The translations under genes were made by a program, and so were the position numbers. The notes below the pieces were generated by a model that saw only the letters and a program-made list of their open reading frames with translations, did not search any database and was not told the DNA's origin. A stretch of DNA of 64,000 bases from positions 1 to 64,000 of the forward strand of contig NZ_JAMBNQ010000019.1 of NCBI RefSeq assembly GCF_023715155.1, in the 5' to 3' direction. Positions 1 through 7,232 of this stretch are shown here, piece after piece; position 1 is the first letter of the stretch, and each line of letters opens with the position of its first letter. This stretch comes from Neobacillus mesonae (GTDB lineage Bacteria; Bacillota; Bacilli; Bacillales; Cytobacillaceae).

Positions 1-20
1 GTAAACAGTTTTTTACTCAT
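1..20 (-). CDS. 5' end of a gene running off the left edge
   Basis: The complement reads a GGAG-type ribosome site about 5 bases before ATG, followed by codons for MSKKLF, then the window ends. Only six codons are visible, so no function can be given. It is included because the start signal is good and it explains why the bases to its right look like an upstream region. Confidence 0.4.
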
Positions 21-73
21 AATTCTCCGTCTCCATGTATATCTCTATGTTGTTCTTTAAATTATACAAAAAA

Positions 74-120
74 TACCCTATAGAAAGAGCACTTTTTTAA
101 AGTGTCTATACTATAGGGTA
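74..120. other. Imperfect hairpin in the leftmost intergenic region
   Basis: TACCCTATAG at 74-83 is exactly repeated in reverse complement at 111-120, with a shorter inner pairing (CACTTT/AAAGTG) between. No clean T-tract follows on either strand, so it may be a weak terminator or an operator for the gene leaving the left edge. The rest of 21-560 shows only one decayed coding fragment (363-479). Confidence 0.4.
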
Positions 121-362
121 CATTTTATCCAGAGTGGCTTTTTTTGTTTTCATTAAAACCCTTTTGTTGAATAAGAAAAAGTGCTGCTGCTTGAACCCCT
201 TTTCTGCTCTTGTTTCCTTTTACATAACTGAGATCCATTCATTATGCTCTTGAATATGAAAGAACGTATTACCGATGATGAATTAATACCTTGTTGCTAT
301 TCATGTAGTATTATAATTAATGAAAACACTAGGTCTTTCAAGAAGGAAGATTGCATTGCACG

Positions 363-479
363 TTACTCCAAACCATTATTTAAGCCAACTAAACCTCTAC
401 TAAAACCATAATGACCAATTGGCATAAGTGCTGGTCCACCCTCGATAAGTTTTGCCCCAGCAATCCTCTTAAAGTAAAT
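363..479 (-). pseudogene. Short open-frame remnant, family unknown
   Basis: The complement has a 38-codon open frame bounded upstream by a TAG at 480-482 and ended by TAA. Its composition is protein-like (contains AGAKLIEGGPALMPIGHYGF), unlike random AT-rich spacer. It has no start or ribosome site of its own. It is probably the 3' end of a lost gene; I do not recognise the family. Confidence 0.25.
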
Positions 480-560
480 CTACCCGATCGTTTAAGTACA
501 AACTTTTACAATTGTTATTTTTTTAGGAATGTGTGTAATGTTCAACAAAAATTATTTCAA

Positions 561-1028
561 TCATTTTACTTTAGCTACTCCTAATGCAAAATGGCTCCAT
601 AGTATATCTTCTACTAATTCAGCTTGTGATTCTTCACAATCCACAATTAAGATTACCTCAGAATGTTTTCCTTTTAAAACTCTTTTCTTTTTCTTTATCA
701 CCAACTCCATAAAAAGCCGAATAGCAAATCCAAGAACAAATCCAACAAACGCACTTATCAGCCCCCAATAAATTGGTCCCCAGGCTAATTTAAACCCAAT
801 ACTTGCTCCAATAACGGAAAATGCAGTAGCTAGACCCATCCCAATATCAATCAGGCTTGTTCCGTCTGAGCGATGAAGGGTGTCAAGAATTTTACTTTCT
901 TCGGCTCTATTATCCAGAGGAACAGCAAATATGCTATTTTTTTTAATCCCCTTTTTTTCTAAAGTTGAAATGGCCATTTCTAAAAATCCGCTGGTTTCAA
1001 ATGTTGAAAATAGCTGCACATCTATCAC
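561..1028 (-). CDS. Small membrane protein with glycine-rich helices, unknown function
   Basis: This 155-residue protein has a soluble N-terminal part of about 60 residues and a glycine-rich hydrophobic hairpin at about residues 62-110 (two helices around a WGPIYWG turn). A basic KKKKR stretch and an acidic C-terminal segment (VDCEESQAELVEDI) follow. The start is GTG, overlapping the stop of the upstream gene in a GTGA tetranucleotide, which indicates translational coupling. The layout resembles bacterial glycine-zipper or DUF1269-type stress proteins, but I cannot place it in a named family. It probably works with the membrane protein encoded just upstream. Confidence 0.7.
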   Translation of the reverse strand: MIDVQLFSTFETSGFLEMAISTLEKKGIKKNSIFAVPLDNRAEESKILDTLHRSDGTSLIDIGMGLATAFSVIGASIGFKLAWGPIYWGLISAFVGFVLGFAIRLFMELVIKKKKRVLKGKHSEVILIVDCEESQAELVEDILWSHFALGVAKVK

Positions 1029-1813
1029 TTCACTTTTTTCCCTTTTAGTATTTTGAACCCCTTCGATTGATAATGCTCACTTAAATGATTCCTAATCTCT
1101 TTTTCGAAAAGTTTGTTATTTTCTACGGTATTGATATAAGAATCATACGCTGCAAACCCATAGTGTGAAGGAATAAAAAGAAGCCATTCTGGCTTTAAAA
1201 CCGAGGTTGCTTCCTTTACTTTTCCTAAAAGTAAAAGTACAACAGCTTCTTGAACATGAGAATAATAATAAAATACTACTAACCATATGATGACAAAGAA
1301 AGCAGTTAATATCCTATGTATATAAAGCTGCCCCAGCCCAGGGATAAACAACGACCACATAACGGAAAGCATGGGATTTCGCTTATCTAAGTAGTTAATC
1401 TCAAACGCTCCTAATGAAAATGAACTAAAACGGTGCTCCTCCCGCTCGGCTAAAAGATAGACCTTATTCATATCTACTGTAGTCCGGTAACTGTCCCAAA
1501 TACCGAAAAGGTAAACAGGAATATACATTAGTAGCCATCTAGTGTCTAATACCTCTTTTGCCATGTCAATATTCCCCTGAAAGGAATAGATCATGGATGA
1601 ATTAACATGGGCTTTAACATTTACAACTACTTCCCAAATAAATAAGGCATATCCTCTAAAATATTTGGATAATAGCATATGACCAAATCCAGGAAAGGCT
1701 GCGGACCACCATGCAATAATATAAGGATTTCTTAAATGCAATTGGGTTGTTCCTAAAATACTGACATGGGCTTTATATCTTCTGGCAGTATTATCATTTG
1801 TATAGTTGTTCAT
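1025..1813 (-). CDS. Multi-pass membrane protein with an internal tandem duplication
   Basis: The 262-residue protein has two similar halves. Each begins NP(Y/M) with a WS-x-x-(F/I)PG(F/L)G motif, has two or three hydrophobic helices, then a WLL(M/F)IP motif and an aromatic D-SY-x-TV-x-x-NK ending (about residues 29-117 and 146-235). PGxGxLY-type motifs occur in TM2-like and DUF5683-like membrane proteins of unknown role. The stop overlaps the start of the next gene by four bases, so the pair is an operon. The ATG at 1813 follows an AGGTGG ribosome site. Function is unknown. Confidence 0.7.
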   Translation of the reverse strand: MNNYTNDNTARRYKAHVSILGTTQLHLRNPYIIAWWSAAFPGFGHMLLSKYFRGYALFIWEVVVNVKAHVNSSMIYSFQGNIDMAKEVLDTRWLLMYIPVYLFGIWDSYRTTVDMNKVYLLAEREEHRFSSFSLGAFEINYLDKRNPMLSVMWSLFIPGLGQLYIHRILTAFFVIIWLVVFYYYSHVQEAVVLLLLGKVKEATSVLKPEWLLFIPSHYGFAAYDSYINTVENNKLFEKEIRNHLSEHYQSKGFKILKGKKVK

Positions 1814-1989
1814 TTAATCCACCTTTAGGAATTATTAATACTATATTTCCAATAGTGGGTTATATTTATCCTGACCTGTTCATGCTAACCTTTATTAGTC
1901 CAATAAGAAAAAAGCATCTTCATTTATTGTAGAAATGCCCCCATTAGTATAAGTACATTTATTCACAATGATAAAAGAAGGTTGTAAGA

Positions 1990-2412
1990 TTACCTACTTT
2001 TAATGATAAGAGAACTTATCCCTACAATCCAAATATACGCAAAGAAAAAAATCCATAGATAAAGAATTGAAATCGACTCGTTTCCTAAAAGGGTGAACAC
2101 TGCTAAAGCAATAAATAAAATAGCCAAAGTAATATGTGATGCAAATGCAAAAAAACGGAAAATATTATGAATGACTCGTTCATCTGCTTCAGGTAAGTTA
2201 TCTTTTTTACTTTTTTGTTTAATCACTTGAATTACTGTCAGAATGATAGTTGCTACCAAACCACCTGTAAGCACTTCATACGGAAATTCACCTTGAAAAA
2301 AATAAGCAAGAGATGAACCCAGTACAGTACCTATAAAGGTACAAATAATAGCAAAGAACGGTGTCCATTTTTCTAAAACCCTTTTCCATTTCTTTCTGTT
2401 TTTTACACTCAT
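1990..2412 (-). CDS. Four-helix membrane protein paired with an XRE regulator
   Basis: The 140-residue product has a basic N-terminus (KNRKKWKRVLEKW) and about four hydrophobic segments near residues 17-38, 46-63, 85-108 and 113-136. It overlaps the 3' end of the XRE regulator gene by four bases (ATGA). Small XRE regulators are often co-transcribed with a membrane protein of this shape in Firmicutes, but the role of the partner is generally not established. I give no further function. Confidence 0.7.
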   Translation of the reverse strand: MSVKNRKKWKRVLEKWTPFFAIICTFIGTVLGSSLAYFFQGEFPYEVLTGGLVATIILTVIQVIKQKSKKDNLPEADERVIHNIFRFFAFASHITLAILFIALAVFTLLGNESISILYLWIFFFAYIWIVGISSLIIKSR

Positions 2413-2618
2413 TTAGCATCCTCCTCTAAAATAAATATCTCATCAATTGGCATATCAAAATATGTAATTATTTTTAATGCTAATTCCAGACTAGGATTAT
2501 ACTTGTTATTTTCAATCGCATTCATAGTTTGACGAGTAACTTGTAGGTCCTCAGCCATTTTAATTTGAGATATCCCCTTTTTTTTACGGATTTCTCTAAT
2601 ATGGTTAATCACCGTCAT
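2409..2618 (-). CDS. XRE-family helix-turn-helix regulator
   Basis: This 69-residue protein is almost entirely a Cro/CI-type HTH. The motif GISQIKMAEDLQVTRQTMNA at about residues 14-34 contains the Q-x3-A and T-x2-x-I-E spacing typical of the fold, and a short tail (DMPIDEIFILEED) matches the SinR/YgzD class. It heads a two-gene operon. Two identical 16-bp palindromes flank its predicted promoter, one of them covering the likely transcription start, so autorepression is the simplest reading. Confidence 0.9.
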   Translation of the reverse strand: MTVINHIREIRKKKGISQIKMAEDLQVTRQTMNAIENNKYNPSLELALKIITYFDMPIDEIFILEEDAK

Positions 2619-2637
2619 TAATCAGCCCTCATTTAAC

Positions 2638-2707
2638 GTAAAGATATCTTTACAAATATTTTAACAAAGGACCGCACGAATGTAAAGATATCTTTACGTT
2701 CGTGCGG
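2638..2707 (-). promoter_or_regulatory. Promoter flanked by duplicated palindromic operator
   Basis: GTAAAGATATCTTTAC occurs at 2638-2653 and again at 2682-2697, 44 bp apart (about four helical turns). On the minus strand a promoter sits between them: TTTACA at 2686-2681, a 17-base spacer, and TAAAAT at 2663-2658. The distal palindrome overlaps the -35 and the proximal one covers the expected start site. The distal copy is nested in a longer palindrome, with CCGCACGAA at 2672-2680 and TTCGTGCGG at 2699-2707. Confidence 0.75.
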
Positions 2708-2783
2708 CTCCTACATTTCAATTTTTAGTTATTTATATATCTATAATTTAACTCCTCGATTATTTCTCTTCACTTCTTGTTGA

Positions 2784-3434
2784 ACCTGCATCGTTACTTT
2801 AAGCGAAGGATTTTACATTCCCTTTAAATTTTTATCTGAAACAAAAACCTACTCCAAATATTTAGCCTTTTCCCCGTTTTGGAGACAAATTGTAAAAACC
2901 GAATTTATTCTTGGAGTGGCTGAACTACTTGTCGACACGATTAATGTTAGGGAATATCAACATATGCAAGAGAAACTGTCCGAAATCATCATTGGTATTG
3001 AAACCATGAAAGCACTCTTAGAAAAGGCAGAAAATGATGCTGAATTAGATCAATGGGGATATATGCGTCCAAATATGATCCCATTACAAGTCGCCAGTAA
3101 CATTTTTCCAAAAATTTATCCCCGTTTCAGCGAAATTATACAGATCATTGGTGCAAGCGGAATGATTTCTTTACCAGCAGAAAACGCCTTTGATTCTGAA
3201 ATTAGACCAGAGCTCGACCAATATCTTCAAACAGATGGTATGAATGCTTTGGACCGTGTGAAACAATTTCGTTTGGCATGGGATCTTACAATGAGTTCCT
3301 CCGGTACGAGGCAAACCCAGTATGAAAGATACTTTTTTGGTGATCCTGTTCGCTTATCCAGTAACTTATACAAAAACTATCAAAAGGATCAACATGTAGA
3401 AGATATTATCAAATTTTTAAATCAAAAAAATTAA
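2784..3434 (+). pseudogene. hpaB: C-terminal remnant of 4-hydroxyphenylacetate 3-monooxygenase (HpaB-type)
   Basis: The open frame runs from just after a TGA at 2781. It matches the C-terminal part of flavin-dependent HpaB oxygenases: a VKTEFILGVAELL helix, GASGMISLPAE, a RP-x-LDQYLQ segment, and the family signature FRLAWDLTMSSSGTRQTQYE near the end. Intact HpaB is about 480 residues; only about 180 recognisable residues remain, lacking the FAD-binding N-terminal region. Similarity begins upstream of the first possible GTG at 2916, in codons with no start, so this is a truncated gene. No HpaC reductase is nearby. Confidence 0.75.
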
Positions 3435-3506
3435 GGGTATGAACAAATTGTCATTTTTTGCAGTATCCTTCAGCCATAAATCAAAAACTTCTCCATACCC
3501 AACAAG

Positions 3507-3544
3507 AAACAGGCGTTTCTACTATTGCAGAACCACGCCTGTTT
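3507..3544. terminator. Hairpin downstream of the hpaB remnant
   Basis: AAACAGGCGT at 3507-3516 pairs perfectly with ACGCCTGTTT at 3535-3544, with an 18-base loop. T-rich sequence follows about 20 bases later. It is probably the old terminator of the hpaB gene. Confidence 0.5.
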
Positions 3545-3595
3545 CACAGAAGTTTCTGTTCCTTTTTATTTGAACGGCAAGTTTATTAGCAAATT

Positions 3596-3731
3596 TTAAT
3601 AAGGGTAGTAGTGGTGGTGGTACGGATAGTGCGGGTAATACGGGTAGTGGTTATGGTAGTAGGGGTAGTGTCGGTTTCGAATCTAAAGCACCAATTATTT
3701 CATTATATCCATTAATCATACAAACAGTCAT
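3596..3731 (-). pseudogene. Frameshifted small His/Tyr/Pro-rich coat-like ORF
   Basis: On the complement a GGAG site precedes ATG at 3731 and a frame MTVCMINGYNEIIGALDSK. After about 19 codons the strongly biased HYPYYHNHYPYYPHYPYHHH composition appears one base out of frame and runs to TAA at 3598-3596. A single-base shift near the SKP codons would join them into a product of about 45 residues. Tyr/His/Pro-rich short proteins are common in Bacillus spore coats, so a coat protein is plausible but unproven. It could also be a sequencing indel. Confidence 0.45.
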
Positions 3732-3926
3732 ACTCCTCATTTCATTTTACATTAGAGCATATGCATATTTGGGATAAATTCCTGGGTATTCGTCCTGATT
3801 CTTAAAATATTATATAACAAATGCGGATAGGGTAATTATTTAAGCTAACCTGGGGCTACTAGGAATACATCCAATCCAAGCTTTGATCTGAGCATAAACT
3901 GGTTATATGTCTAATTTCATTAAGGA

Positions 3927-4181
3927 GTGAACCTCGAATTATGGTTTATACAACAAATGTCACCCTATGCTCAGAATCCCTTGGGTCTTCAACATTGTTT
4001 GTATCGTTTCACGTATATGCGGCTTAGAAACGGAGATAATTTCTGGTTTTATTTGACGAATGTCGGGGAATCAAGAGTTTATGGCTTTAGGTTTTTCGGA
4101 GGAAGATGGAATCATTATTCGGTTGCTTTAAGAGATATTATTTCCGCCCATTGTTCTCCCCCGAGTCCAACTCTATATTAA
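3927..4181 (+). CDS. Small conserved-looking protein, unknown function, start uncertain
   Basis: The frame ends LQHCLYRFTYMRLRNGDNFW, then FYLTNVGESRVYGFRFFGGRW. This aromatic- and arginine-rich pattern resembles small proteins I have seen annotated in Bacillus genomes without a reliable function. The GTG at 3927 lies inside the AAGGAG sequence and so cannot be the real start. An ATG at 3957 lacks a ribosome site, and an ATG at 3941 with suitable spacing from AAGGAG is in another frame. A start from 3941 with one lost base (MVYTTN... joining MSPYAQ...) is possible, which would make the present copy frameshifted. Confidence 0.4.
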   Translation: MNLELWFIQQMSPYAQNPLGLQHCLYRFTYMRLRNGDNFWFYLTNVGESRVYGFRFFGGRWNHYSVALRDIISAHCSPPSPTLY

Positions 4182-4336
4182 AACACTGCTCCTGACCTTC
4201 GAAATTGTATCGTTCAGTCTTACTTTAGAAGTTTTACATTCGGATTGTTTTGGTCAACTTTAAGCCAAAACACATCTTTTTCACTGCCATTTGCTATGCC
4301 CCTGTAATTTATGGCTTCCAATTATTCATAACTCAT

Positions 4337-4368
4337 AAAAAATCCAGTAAGTAAGACTGGATTTTTTT
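4337..4368 (+). terminator. Rho-independent terminator
   Basis: AAAAAATCCAGT at 4337-4348 pairs with ACTGGATTTTTTT at 4356-4368, ending in a T-run. It lies downstream of the 3927 ORF and has A- and T-runs on both sides, so it could work in both directions. Confidence 0.7.
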
Positions 4369-4420
4369 CGTCGTATTTTGGGTCAAATAAAATATTTAAT
4401 AACAACTTCTTTTTGAAGTA

Positions 4421-4530
4421 AACTGCATCGTTAGCACAACAAGAAAAAGAGACCGCCGCAGCGATTCCATCTTAAGCTCTTGCCCCAGTTAGTTCAATAA
4501 AAAGCGGATCGCTGCAATAACACAACTTTT
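4421..4530. repeat. Intergenic inverted-repeat element, likely dispersed family
   Basis: The 428-base gap 4182-4609 holds the terminator above and this segment. GCAGCGAT at 4458-4465 is matched by ATCGCTGC near 4509-4516, inside a longer imperfect pairing around AGCGGATCGCTGC. The text (CGTTAGCACAACAAGAAAAA, then TCTTGCCCCAGTTAGTTCAA) resembles short dispersed elements of Bacillus intergenic regions. No copy is seen elsewhere in this window, so membership in a repeat family is from memory only. Confidence 0.3.
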
Positions 4531-4609
4531 TTAAAAAACCCTGCTGCCAGACCTCAGTAAAGGACAAAGGCGTAAATTTAGCGTTGGTTTTTAAATTATT
4601 TTCCTTTAA

Positions 4610-5491
4610 ATGAACAATAATAAAACTAAATGTCAAAAAGTAAAATGGTGGAAAATGAGAAAAACGAAAAATCTTTTCAATATGAACTCCATTCCTTTTT
4701 TGTTGTTAGCAGTCATTCACTTAGGTATTTTTATTATATTGTTAAAACATAAGAAACCTAAGGATATGTGGATGTTACTTTTTTCAAATATAGGTTTCGC
4801 TTTTTTATTTGAGTACCCGACCCTCAACTTATTTCATGGTTATAGATACAAACCGTCCATTATGAAAAAGCCTATTTTTGATTCAATCTTAGGAGCTATC
4901 TTCTCTCAAGCGTTTTATGTACCAATTACTGCTGCTTTTTTAAGCTTAAACAACAAAAATTGGAAATGGAAATTCAGTTTCAGCTTTTTTTATTATTGTG
5001 TTGAGAAATTATTTTTACAATTAAATATCTATAAAGTAAGTTGGTGGAAGCCTATATATACACTCGTTTTATTGAATGTATATTTTTTTGTTAGTGATGG
5101 GTTTTATAAGGCGATTTCAAATAAAAGAAGATGGGCAATGGGAATTGCTCATTACTTGGCGATTGAAGTAGTTTGGATTACTTTAATGTATGTTTCTGCA
5201 ATGAAAGGTTTTATTCGGTTTGGGCGTGGATATATCCATACGTGGACTGAACATTTTAAAATAATACCTGTATACAGTTTGATTCTCTCTTTTATCGCCG
5301 CCATAACTTCATCAAAGGATGGATTGTTTTATAGGGTACTGCTCCCATTTATACATATTATAATGGATATAACCTTGGTAAAAATGGAGATTTTAAAAGT
5401 GAAGATTAAACCATTTTTAGTTACTGGTCCAAGATACTTACTAATGACATTTATTTCAAGATTCTTTTATAAAACCATTTACAAAAAATAA
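4610..5491 (+). CDS. Polytopic membrane protein, CBO0543-like
   Basis: The 293-residue product has roughly seven to eight hydrophobic helices. Conserved-looking loops include FEYPTLNLFHGYRYKPSIMK, FDSILGAIFSQAFYVP and YKVSWWKPIYT. This matches my recollection of the CBO0543 family of uncharacterised Firmicutes membrane proteins. No catalytic motif is visible. The ATG at 4610 has no good ribosome site; internal ATGs at 4655 (MRKTKN) and 4685 (MNSIPF) are alternatives. It stands alone, with no co-oriented neighbour within 1 kb. Confidence 0.6.
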   Translation: MNNNKTKCQKVKWWKMRKTKNLFNMNSIPFLLLAVIHLGIFIILLKHKKPKDMWMLLFSNIGFAFLFEYPTLNLFHGYRYKPSIMKKPIFDSILGAIFSQAFYVPITAAFLSLNNKNWKWKFSFSFFYYCVEKLFLQLNIYKVSWWKPIYTLVLLNVYFFVSDGFYKAISNKRRWAMGIAHYLAIEVVWITLMYVSAMKGFIRFGRGYIHTWTEHFKIIPVYSLILSFIAAITSSKDGLFYRVLLPFIHIIMDITLVKMEILKVKIKPFLVTGPRYLLMTFISRFFYKTIYKK

Positions 5492-5640
5492 AGTAACTGT
5501 TATATTTCGATATCACATTATTTAATAAATTTCTTTAATTCGTTTTCCATACTATCTTCCATTCATAATTAATTCATTAAGATTCTATTGCCGTTATCCT
5601 TCTTCAGCTAAACTTAAGGTTAGTATAGTGCTCAAAAAAA

Positions 5641-5667
5641 GGTGTTAATTATTCTTCGATTAACACC
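5641..5667 (-). terminator. Hairpin with adjacent A-run
   Basis: GGTGTTAAT at 5641-5649 pairs with ATTAACACC at 5659-5667. Read on the minus strand it is followed by seven Ts, so it could terminate leftward transcription. The remainder of 5492-5925 has one 78-codon frame with no start signal and no recognisable product. Confidence 0.45.
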
Positions 5668-5925
5668 CCTGCTGTATAATATTTACAATTTTGATGGACT
5701 ATCAACACTACAGACCTCTTGTTTGATTAAAAAAATTCAACAGGTATTGGAATTCATGTTTTTAATGGATGCTAGAAGAACCCCTTCACCAAAACATAAG
5801 ATTTCATTCACGTTATTCGAACTCTTCAGTAAATTACTTTTTCAATTCCATCTGTTAAAAAATCTCGCATGTGGATGAGATGGATTTCATTCGTGGCCTT
5901 GAATTACAAATTACCCTAACAGCAT

Positions 5926-6141
5926 TCATTTGTTTTGGGGACGTGAAGGTTGTGGAGTCTGTGGAGGTTTCGGCAATTCTACAGGAACTCCGCTACATCC
6001 TCCGCCACATCGAAATCCACATCGCAGTCCAAATCTGCTAGGTATTTTATTTTGTTGGCTATGTTGAACCATAGGAATAGGAGCATCTATCCGGTACTCG
6101 TCCATTTCTAGCATTTGTAATTCATTTTGAAAAGTTTTCAT
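5926..6141 (-). CDS. Cys/Gly-rich small protein, possible orphan RiPP-type precursor
   Basis: The start at 6141 follows GGGGAGGG and gives 71 residues (MKTFQNELQMLEMDEYRIDA...). The N-terminal part is acidic and leader-like (FQ-x-EL-x-x-L-x-x-DEY). The centre holds GLRCGFRCGGGCSG and the tail is proline-rich (LPKPPQTPQPSRPQ). The leader resembles, from memory, that of heterocycloanthracin/sonorensin-type thiazole/oxazole-modified peptide precursors, but only three cysteines are present. No cyclodehydratase, YcaO, radical SAM or export gene lies within this window. It could equally be a small coat or metal-binding protein. Confidence 0.55.
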   Translation of the reverse strand: MKTFQNELQMLEMDEYRIDAPIPMVQHSQQNKIPSRFGLRCGFRCGGGCSGVPVELPKPPQTPQPSRPQNK

Positions 6142-6529
6142 ATTAATACCACCCTCCCCTGTTTTCGAACTAAAGACATATATTAAGAGGTAATAAGAAC
6201 CCATAAGTTACCGTTTGTCCTCTATTCAATATATTATGTTTAGTTTTAAAATATTGTTACGGAAGGAATTGACTATTTTCCATTTAGACCCGCGAGTTAA
6301 ATACCTTTCGTTCCCATCTTTATATGAAGAATTTCTTTAAGAATCCATTAAAATCAATTTTATTTCGAGGAAGTTTATCCTCAAAGCTATTCATTTTATC
6401 TCCTTCAGAATTAAGAATTTACTTTTTAAACAAATGCACCCGTTCGTATAAGCTGCCGTTTGTTTAAGTTAATACTCCGGATAATCCCAGCAAAAAATAT
6501 CATAATAATGAAAAAAGGAATGTGAGTTT

Positions 6530-6958
6530 ATGACAAATGAGACTGTTATCGAGGAATTAAACACATTATTAAGAGGTACATATATGGGAATACATGGGTT
6601 TGAACAATATATTCAAAAGTTAAACCATCCTGATTTAAAAAGAAGCTTTCAACAAATTCAGCAAGAGCAAAAGCAAAATGCCCAAAAAATAGCAGAACAA
6701 ATTCAGAATTTGGGAGGAGTTCCAGCAGACGATGAAGGGATCTCTGGTTCAATGATTAACTTTATGCATAAAATGATGGTCCCTGATAATGAAAGAAGAA
6801 TCATTGAGGAAGCTATAGAGGGTTTGGACAAATATGGAGTCCATTATTCAGCGGAGCTTGTTAAAGGTGATTTGGATCCAAACAGTAAACAAATTGCCGA
6901 TGAAACAATTAATGACAGTCGAAGACATGCTGAACAGTTAAGGCAATTAATGCATTAA
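6530..6958 (+). CDS. DUF2383-like ferritin-fold helical-bundle protein
   Basis: The 142-residue product is entirely helical in pattern: four amphipathic helices with glutamate and histidine at ferritin-like positions (EELNTLLRGTYMGIHGFEQY, QQIQQEQKQNAQKIAEQI, then EGLDKYGVHYSAELVKGD and DSRRHAEQLRQLMH). It resembles DUF2383/PA2169-type proteins of unknown function in spore formers. A clear ribosome site (AAGGAATGTG) precedes the ATG and a terminator follows, so it is probably monocistronic. Confidence 0.7.
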   Translation: MTNETVIEELNTLLRGTYMGIHGFEQYIQKLNHPDLKRSFQQIQQEQKQNAQKIAEQIQNLGGVPADDEGISGSMINFMHKMMVPDNERRIIEEAIEGLDKYGVHYSAELVKGDLDPNSKQIADETINDSRRHAEQLRQLMH

Positions 6959-6973
6959 AAAATCAAGATACAA

Positions 6974-7012
6974 AAGACCTTCAGCCTTGTTGATGGTCTT
7001 ATTTTATTTTTT
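6974..7012 (+). terminator. Rho-independent terminator after the ferritin-like gene
   Basis: AAGACC at 6974-6979 pairs with GGTCTT at 6995-7000 and is followed by ATTTTATTTTTT. Confidence 0.7.
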
Positions 7013-7143
7013 GGAGATTTAGAAAAAAATTTAACAAAGCCTATGAAAAAATGTTGTCGCAGCATCAAGAGTTTACTCATAGTAAGTAATTTAGTTATTT
7101 ATAAACAAACCCTAATTAATCTTTCGTTCTATGATAATGAATG

Positions 7144-7167
7144 AAAAACTCCATAAAAAAATGGAGT
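7144..7167 (-). terminator. Terminator of the MFS gene
   Basis: ACTCCAT at 7148-7154 pairs with ATGGAGT at 7161-7167. On the minus strand the hairpin ends in TTTTT, about 70 bases after the MFS stop codon. Confidence 0.6.
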
Positions 7168-7232
7168 AAAGACAACCATCCTTACTCCAATACTTAATAG
7201 ATCTTCGAAACTTGTCAAAACTTTTTTTATGC

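Noticed and set aside
5642..5878. 78-codon open frame in the gap after the CBO0543-like gene
   Set aside because: It starts inside a hairpin, has no ribosome site and no recognisable protein pattern. I considered a transposase remnant but could not support it.
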